Assembly (NCBI GenBank): GCA_028386065.3
Contig: JAKUCV010001034.1
Span: 92,381-156,380 of the forward strand
Source: Turnera subulata
Taxonomy: Eukaryota; Streptophyta; Magnoliopsida; Malpighiales; Passifloraceae
Direction: 5' to 3'
DNA: 64,000 nucleotides
Part shown: in pieces, positions 56,537 through 64,000 of the stretch
Position numbering within the stretch: position 1 is the first letter of the stretch
How the letters are laid out: each line of letters begins with the position of its first letter
Notes under the pieces: generated by a model
The model's input: the letters and a program-made list of their open reading frames with translations, nothing else
The model's database searches: none
What the model was told of the DNA's origin: nothing
Program-made: the position numbers and the translations under genes

Positions 56537-57263
56537 AGTACTTCTTCTCCTGTTGTAGAACTGTTATAAAATCAATCAAATAAGTTTTCTTTTAAAGTAA
56601 AACTCTTGTTAAGTTATGAAAACCCTTGCTAACAGAAAGTTTAAAACATTTCAAAGCAAAACAAAATCAAATATAAATAAATTAAAAATTAAATCTCATT
56701 TAACAAAACCAAAATATAAAGAAGTTAAAACAAAAATATATTTCATGATCAGTGCTCGTATCGGACGTGAACATCCACGAACCCAAGAAACGTGACACGT
56801 ACAACTAAGGTGGAGTCTGTCTCCCTCGTGGGAAAGACATCCGTTAACTCGCACGGTGACGATCACGAGAGCGTCCTGTGTCCCTCAAAAGGAGCGTACC
56901 CACTTGTTCACAATTTCCGCATGAGCCAAAAACGTCTGTCAGGACAACGTATACCTCCATGATGTCCGAACAGGTGCAGGCTTGTCGCACATACGCTCTA
57001 CTCGAGGTATGGTCCCATGAGTCTAGCCTCAACGGTCACGGATGCATGTGATAAAAGATGCAAGAAATATAGTAAGACCATGAAAAGAAAGGACAAAGTA
57101 GCCAGAGCGAAAGAAAATCATGGGATGGAAAAAGGCTGAAAAACTCTGGCATTGCAGCCCGAAAAACGTATAAAGTAACAAAGCAATAAATGAAAGCAAC
57201 GGCAAATTTTCAAAAAGTCAAAATCTTGAAAATCAAAAACAGTAAACACGCTCCTCATAAGAG

Positions 57264-57270
57264 TATAAAA
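57264..57270 (+). promoter_or_regulatory. TATA box of the second E2 antisense ORF
   Basis: TATAAAA, 116 bp before the ATG at 57380, followed by an A- and CAA-rich leader without ATG. It mirrors the arrangement in E1 (14060 and 14159). Confidence 0.55.
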
Positions 57271-57379
57271 GACAGAGCGGTGAGGTGTAAATCATCAAAA
57301 GCATTTTAAAGCAACAACGTTCAGAAAAACAAAACCACAACGCTCAGAAAAAACAAAATACCCACGCTTCCAAAACACG

Positions 57380-58063
57380 ATGCCTGCTCCATCATCAGTT
57401 TTCTTCGTCGAAGGTGCCAATCTAGGCAGAAGGAACCAACTGGCCTACAGCATGGTCAACGAGCGTCCAGAAGAGCTATCGAACGAGCTCGGTAGGATGC
57501 CACGTCTGGTCTTTGTCGAAGAACTCTACTCATCGCGGTTCTTCATCACTCCCATGGAAGAGACGTTCTTCCTGGAGGACCATGGCACTCTGAGGACCTC
57601 TTACTACGGATCGACCAACTCCATCATGTTTTTCATCTCCGAAAGACTTCAGGAGTTCAACCTGGAGTCCACTTGCCATACCCTGGAGCAAGGTACCTAC
57701 TACCAGCTCTCGATGACGGCCCAAAGCATGCCCAGAGTCACTCGTCTGCCCGTAACTTGGCCAAAGGCCCGACTATTGGTGTGGAACTGTAGAGGAGTCG
57801 CAAGGCGTTCCCAGGAGTTCTCACGTACCCTGAGGGACCTGAAGAACCAATACAAACCAAACATGGTTCTTCTCACATAGACCCAGTGGCAACCTCAAGA
57901 CGATCACGGTCTCATCCCACTCCGGTTCCCTCAAGCAAACCGGTTCGAGCTTCCAGGCCAGGACAACAGGGGCGGCATGTGGTTCTCGTGGAGCGACAGC
58001 ATCCAAGTCAACATCAACAACGACCCCACTAGCTTCAGGGTCAATGTCGTTCCAAGGCGATAA
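57380..58063 (+). pseudogene. Second antisense ORF of E2: homologue of the E1 ORF, one amber stop
   Basis: A 684-nt frame (227 codons) with a single in-frame TAG at 57878-57880. The N-terminal region (FFVEGANLGRRNQLAYSMVN ... PRLVFVEELYSSRFF) matches the E1 protein. The C-terminal part (RLLVWNCRGVARRSQEF ... GGMWFSWSDS) resembles the beginning of the plant L1 endonuclease. The amber replaces the codon that is GAG (Glu167) in E1, the position of the catalytic Glu in L1 endonucleases. Read past it, the frame continues to the same tail as in E1 (NVVPRR, stop). Over 26 codons compared by eye (from PRLVF onward), about 12 differ synonymously and 2 change the residue, which indicates selection on the protein in the past. 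Confidence 0.7.
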
Positions 58064-58335
58064 ATGTATTTTTATTTTTTATAAAATATCAATGTAATAT
58101 TTCTCTTTGTAATGAAATTATTAGTATTATTAATAATATTTATATTTCTGCTTATTTATGGCATCATTTACCTCTTATGTGAATGTTCTGCGACAGCTGG
58201 CGTCCCTTGACTGGATCCATAATGCACTAACTAAAATGATATAAATAATAAACAAATGGAGCGAACTATGCAAACAAGGACAACAAACACACAAAGACTG
58301 CCCTACAAGACCTAACGCCCGCTCCGCTACCAAAA

Positions 58336-61300
58336 TGAAACGCCCCGACCAGTATTTACCGTACACAGTAAACACGTGCCGGAACTATGATGATCCAACC
58401 ATACCAAGCCCAGCATACAGTGTATACGACAGATATCCGGGCTCAACAGCCCATAATAAAATAACAACAATAATAACTCAACCGGCCCAATGGCCCAATA
58501 ATAGCAAAAATAATGCACAGCGGAAGACTTAAAAACTCACAAAACACTGTATGCGACACTGATGCAAACTATGGATCCGAGCCCTGTCCAAGGGATAACG
58601 CCACAGCCTGTCTGGAATGCACCAATCCTGTACCAAAAGTAACTCATCCTACGGGATGAAAGCCCGCAGGTGAGGGGTGAGTCCGAAGTGCTCACCGACG
58701 AAGGAAAGACAATCAATATGCAACTATAATTACTCAAGTCAAAAATAGGCACAACAGCCAAACCAAAAGACTCAAATAAAAACCAATTTTCCAATTTTAT
58801 CTTTCCGGGCCCTGTCACGGATAACTAGAGGTCAGACCTGGTTATCAACATATTCCGGGTGCCAGACCAAATCCAGAGAACCCAGGGATCGACATCCCAA
58901 AAATACGAACCCAGGGATAGACATCCTAAAAATAATCACGGGATAGACATCCCAAGCATAGACATGCTTATCACAAGAACCCAGGTCAAGGCCACCACGA
59001 AACAGTCTTAAACTATCGAGTCGTACCACTACTTACCACGTGACAATTATATTACCGTCATTAAAATCAAATCAAAAGGATCGACATCCCTAACCAAAAT
59101 ACCGGGATAGACATCCCTACCCAAAATCCAAGGATCGACATCCTTATCACATTTTATTATTTATCCATTATTCTTATGGCCAAAGACACGAAAACAAATA
59201 TCCAAAACTCAACACGGGGATAAACATCCCAAAAATACCAAATCAACATACTGGGATAAACATCCCGACAACAATCACAACAAATGCAATCATCAACAGT
59301 GCAATAAACATCAAGTACAATAACCGAGTAATACAGACACATATTGAAGGAAATCCATCCTCACCTTGGCCGATTACTCAACTCCGGAAACAATGACCGG
59401 TCCGACGCCGGCTCCTCGGGAAACTGCCCGATATCCAAACCTATACATCAAAACAATATATACACATAAATGCACATAATCGGTATGCTATGATGCCAAA
59501 ACTGCGAAATACCCCATCCCGGTTCATATCTCTTTTATTAACAACTTTTACAGAAAATATTATACCATACGTATATCCAAATATAATTCTGGTACCATAC
59601 TTTAATTAAAACTCTCTCCAAAATATTTTCATAAAATAATATACTTTTCCAAAATAATAATTACCATATTTTTTCTGGAATTTATAATATATGTATATAT
59701 TTTCCACAATATTTCCATAAAAATTATTATACTTTCCAAAATATAATTTCCAAGTATTATTATCTTTAGAAAACTCCATTTACAGAAAATATAACCATAT
59801 AACTTATTTTCTAATAATAAATACGAATTTATTAATATACATATATATATTTCCCAAGTTATTCTCGTATGCATAATTATTAATTATTTTCCATTTCTTA
59901 TACTTTCCCAAAATTCCATAATAATCATATATATATATTTCCCAAAATACTTCCATGATTTAATTTTCTAAGTATTAATCATAAATATATATATATCAAA
60001 TTTTATTTATTATTATTATTATTATTATTTTATTTATGTTTTTTTTAACTTGAACTGGGCCGTGAACACTGCTGTCCAGCCCACTACATAGAGCCCAGGC
60101 AGGCCCACGCAGCGAGCCCAACATACAACAGCCCAGCAGCCCAACCAAGCCCAAAGCGTCAAGCCCATCATGCCAAGACCCAAACCAAAGCCATACCATA
60201 AACCCCAAGCCCAACCATGAGCCCAAGTCCATAACAAACCCAAACTAAAACCCAACAAAACCCAAGCCCACATACACTTCATGTCAGCCCATGCATGCAT
60301 GCTGCACTTGCAGCCCAAGTGCATGTGTGCAGTGCAATAAAACCAATCGTCTTCAACCTCATGCAACTGCTCACCTTGGTGCATGAGCATGGCGGCGAGA
60401 CGGCGGCGACATGGTCGGAGGCGCGACGCAGGAAGAGTAAGGGCGGCAGCACGGAACAGAGGCACGGTGGCAGGAAGGGTCGGCTGCAGGCGTGAGGCGG
60501 CAGGGTCACTTCATCGGGCTTCCTCGACTAGTCGGCGTAAGCAACGAAGTGAGAAGCGGCGGCTGCAACACGTGCGGTGGCTGCTGTTCCTTCACGGTGG
60601 CGTTGAGGAGATGATGGTGGCGGTTGTCGTGGCAGCAAGGAAGGGGAAGGAAGAGCGGCGAGCTCGGGGAAGCAAGGTGGCGACGTGAGGGAAAGAGGGA
60701 GAGGAAAATGGTGGCGTGATGGGGGTGGCTAGGTGAAGATGATGGTGGTGGTCTACGCGTGTGAAGAGGGAGGGGAAATAGTGGCGGTCGGCCGGTGAAG
60801 GTGAGGCAGAAGCAGGTGGTTGGTGTCATGTTTGTTGTGTGGGTGAGGGTGGTTTACGGGTCTTGAGGAAAAAAAAAAGAAGAGGAAGGAGAGGAAAAAG
60901 AATAAAAGGAGAAACAAGGAAGAAGAAGATAGGGAGAGTCACGAGTGAGAAGGCAGGAAGGGAAGGTGGGGCAGCAGCGGTCGGTCACGGGCGGAAGGAG
61001 GAAGACGACGGGAAAGAGGAGAAAAGAGAGAAAAAGAAAAAGAAGAAAAGAAAAGAAGAAAAGGGGAGAAGACAGGGACATAACCGTAATTTTCCGTCCC
61101 GAGTCCAAAAATATGACTTGGGCTCGGAAAATCCGATTAATTCTCCTGAGCATCGTCCAAGTCTCGAAACTGAAAACCGAGGCTCGGTTAGTTAGAAAGA
61201 TTCTCCCGAGCACGGGAAAACTCTCGGTTTTGAAAAACGACGCCCGATTTACCTTGAATTAATTACCCAAGATTAATTCAACAGTAAATCACGGTAAAAA

Positions 61301-61350
61301 GACTTTTACAGTCCCGGTAAAAATCCAAAAATTTTACCCGGACTGTTACA
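58336..61350 (-). repeat. E2 5' LTR (3015 bp)
   Basis: Near-identical to 52958-55972. Its hairpin array lies at about 58885-59266. One unit here has lost arm pairing (AAGGAT with ATCCCT, near 59077), and one has a changed base (ATCCT near 58929). Confidence 0.95.
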
Positions 61351-62022
61351 AGTATATTGAGTGGCTATCAAAGAAGCATTTAAGATATTCTAATTTTCAT
61401 TTTATTCTTTTAAAAATAAATAATATTATCTACATAATATTAATTAGTACAAAGAATTGTAATTATAATATAACCAAACCCAATTTCTACGCCCATGTAT
61501 TTCAGGGGTGTATACTAGTTAATTATTATATATCAAATCGCACTGAAATTTTGGGTGATGCAGTGGTATTTATTTAGCATTATTATTTTTTATGTTCATT
61601 CAGAGTGTATATTTTCTTATATTAAAAATATTTCAAGCGATTACCAAACTAATTATAAGATTAATATTTTACCGTGACTCAGACGCATCATTATAAAACT
61701 TTGATTTGTTTTTTGAGGAATAGCTTTTTAAAATATGGCGAGATCTATATTGATTTGAACTTAGTGACAGCATGACTGCAAAATAGAATCTATAATTCGT
61801 TTCAAATACCCCCAAGTTAACTGAAAAATTCATCTTTGATGTGTGTACTCTCTCACAGTCTCCCACACATAATTGATTTGCCATCCAAAATTATTTTGTT
61901 CCAAGTTCCAACATTTAAAACTTTTAAACTTTTAAAGGGGTTACATGAGACCAAAAAAAGAATAAACTCCATTTTAAAAACATATTATCATAAGTTTGAA
62001 TTGTAATTATTATAATCTTGTA
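61351..62022. other. AT-rich sequence between E2 and an L1 end
   Basis: No exon or element is visible. AT-rich, low-complexity. Confidence 0.4.
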
Positions 62023-64000
62023 TTTTTTTTATCTGAATGAGTGAGGCTATTTTATTGCATTACTGGGACAACTATAGGGACAACAGATCCTAGTACATGA
62101 GAATGGAGTATAGTACAGGCAAACACCCATCAGGGGTTGAACAAAATGAAAAACACTAAGAGGTACCGAAAAAGCAAAATGGACAAGCCAATCAGCACAA
62201 CGATTAGCTTCCCTATAAATATGACTCATGCGAACCTGCTAATCATGTTGCAACAATGACCGAATAGCACAAAGAAGCCCTTGATGCCGCCTAAACGTTT
62301 TATCCTGCTACCGAATACAGTTTAAAACATGTGCAGCATCCACCTCTACCTCAACATGCCTATAGCCCATATTCCAAGCTTTTTGGAGTCCAATAAAAAC
62401 ACCCCATAACTCCGCATGAAGAGGGGAACAACGACCAATATGAAAACAAAAGCCTACAAGACAGGTACCAAAAGAATCGCGTACCAATCCACCAGTGGCA
62501 GCAACTCTAGTAGACATATTAAAGGCCCCATCCGTATTCAGGCGAACCCATCCATATTGGGGCTGCACCCATTTAACCAGAACTACTTGCCGGGGAGGCA
62601 CCGAGGCAGCCACATCCCACAGTTTGAGCAAGCTGCCGAAAACTCCAAAGCACAGTTTAGGATAAAACTGTTTTGGATTGAAGGGAGCTGGACCATCCTC
62701 TTGAAACACAACCGCATTCCTCCACTGCCAAATTTGCCAACACGCAATACCAAAGATTACTGCCCAAGATGAGTTCACAGCAACAACATTTAGCTGAGAG
62801 AGGTTGTCCAATAACCAGTCCGCCAAATCCGAGGAAGCAAAGAAACCTGCAGGTAACAAGCAACCAAACGAATCCCAAATAGCACGGACTCGGATGCAGT
62901 CTCTAGCCATATGCAACATAGTCTCATCCTCATGACCACAGACTGGGCAAAGAGAGGACACACACATCCCTCGACAAGCCCGATTAACATTAGTCAACAA
63001 AGCATTCTTAGACAAAAGCCATAAAAACATACGAATGCGTTCCGAACCGGACCACTTCCAAATTAAGGACCAAAAAGCAGAGAGAAGATGCTCTGAATCC
63101 GGAATAAGCAAATCATAAGCAATGCGAGAAATAAACACACCAGAAGGAGAGTAGTTCCAGAAAAAAGTATCCGGGCCAGCCTCTTGCGAGGGAACAAAAC
63201 AATTGGCAATCATCTGGCATACAGGTGTAGGGAGCAAATGCTGAAAATGATCCCAATCCAAACCTCCTAAAGGAGCATCATAATTGACAACAAAGTCGTT
63301 CTTCATCCCATCAGGCAAAGGAATGATCACATGATCAATCAATAACCCAGATTCTTCTAACCATAAATTTGTCGAAAACCGCGTGCTATAACCATCTCCA
63401 AGATTCCATTGGAGTCCATGATACACCACCCTCCAGGACTTCGCAACTCCTCGCCAGAGAGCTGAACTATTAGTAGGAATTGGAAGACTTTGCGGTGTAG
63501 TGGTAGAATCTCGCAAGTACTTTGCCCTGAGAACTCTGACCTATAAAGCTTGTGGTTGTGTAAGCAAACCCCAACCCAATTTAGCAAGTAATACCTCATT
63601 GTGTTGAGAGAGGAGGCGAAGCCCAAGGCCACCACACCCCTTAGGCAAACAAATAGTTTCCTTCTTAACTAAATGTGTTTTTCTGCAGGAAGGTGTAGAA
63701 CCCCAAATAAAACTACGGCATCTTTTCTCAATTTCCTTTATAACAGCAGCAGGTAACCAAACAGTTTGCATGATAAATATAGGGAGAGCAGCCAAGACAA
63801 ACTTAGCAGGAGTGACTCTTCCAGCCATGGACAAATGTCTACCCTGCCAAGCAGACAACCTGCCACGAACCTTCTCCAAAATATATTCATAAGTTCTGCC
63901 AGAAACACGACCCTGAATCAACGAAACTCCCAAATACCTTCCAAGATTGTCAGTCTCAACAAAACCAAAAGAAGCAATAATAGTATTTGCAAGACGACGA
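62023..64000 (-). mobile_element. L1-type LINE, 3' part, runs off the window
   Basis: A minus-strand L1 ends in an A tail (T run 62023-62030). Frame 63933-63541 is the end of the RT region (GRVSGRTYEYILEKVRGRLS, FIMQTVWLPAAVI, FIWGSTPSCRKTHLV). Frame 63516-62308 is open for 402 codons with a zf-RVT region (CPVCGHEDETMLHMARDCIRVRAIW) and RNase H (VRLNTDGAFN, HAELWGVFIGLQKAW, EVEVDAAHVL). The last RNase H piece (SHIYREANRCADWLVHF) lies at 62229-62047 after stops. ORF1, the endonuclease and most of RT are beyond the right edge. It is a different subfamily copy from the element at 3222-9389. Confidence 0.9.

Larger units (their letters stand above)
52958..61350 (-). mobile_element. E2: complete non-autonomous LTR element, 8.4 kb, 3-kb LTRs
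   Basis: Two 3015-bp direct repeats (52958-55972 and 58336-61350) enclose only 2363 bp. The flanking duplication is AGTAT at 52953-52957 and 61351-61355, and the LTR ends are TG...CA. On the minus strand, TGGTAGCGGAGCGGGC just inside the 5' LTR resembles a tRNA-Met-type primer site. GGGGACGAAATTC followed by TTTTTAAGGTGGGTAGAC precedes the 3' LTR, as in Del/Tekay-type Ty3 elements. No gag or pol is present, so it must be mobilised by another element. Both ORFs in the interior are antisense. The LTRs have identical length and differ at only a few dozen sites by eye, which suggests a recent insertion. Confidence 0.95.

Overview
The window looks like a gene-poor, transposon-rich stretch of an angiosperm nuclear genome. 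The evidence is spliced genes with GT-AG introns, plant-only families (augmin subunit 3, a DIR1-like lipid-transfer protein, an RIN4/NOI-type protein, a CLCSPT-type serine-rich protein) and plant lineages of L1, Ty3 and non-autonomous LTR elements. The species cannot be named from sequence alone.

Layout. 1-10.9 kb: an LTR edge at the left border, then the wreck of a minus-strand G3BP-like gene (NTF2 domain). It is broken by a complete 6.2-kb L1 element (3222-9389, 13-bp target-site duplication), a 427-bp Mutator-like MITE (2111-2537) and a compound inverted/direct repeat in intron 1. 11.2-17.4 kb: element E1, a complete 6.2-kb non-autonomous LTR element with 209-bp LTRs, no gag or pol, and an antisense ORF with its own TATA box. 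A tRNA-derived SINE landed on its right edge. 18.4-31.6 kb: four host genes (glyoxalase-fold protein, DIR1-like LTP, small acidic protein, RIN4/NOI-like protein), a 5'-truncated L1, two orphan exon-like segments and three very small retroposon tails. 33.6-40.4 kb: a serine-rich-family gene whose single intron holds a decayed 5.4-kb Ty3 chromovirus. 41.2-49.3 kb: a complete 18-exon augmin subunit 3 gene (617 codons plus stop) with a SINE in intron 10. 50.7-52.4 kb: a five-exon gene of unknown function with a probable organelle-targeting N terminus. 53.0-61.35 kb: element E2, a complete 8.4-kb non-autonomous LTR element with two 3015-bp LTRs and only 2.36 kb between them, carrying two antisense ORFs. 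62.0-64.0 kb: the 3' part of another minus-strand L1 that runs off the window.

The most unusual content is in E1 and E2. Their LTRs, primer-binding sites and polypurine tracts are unrelated (E1 has a copia-like 3' end; E2 resembles Del/Tekay Ty3 elements). Yet both carry, antisense to the element, the same 227-codon ORF behind a TATA box and an A-rich leader. That ORF joins an unknown N-terminal region to a shortened L1-type endonuclease start, and many of the differences between the two copies are synonymous. Both elements also carry arrays of short hairpins in which the loop is constant and the arms change in a compensating way: C-TTCNG-G cores in E1 and AT-NRAC-AT cores in the E2 LTR.
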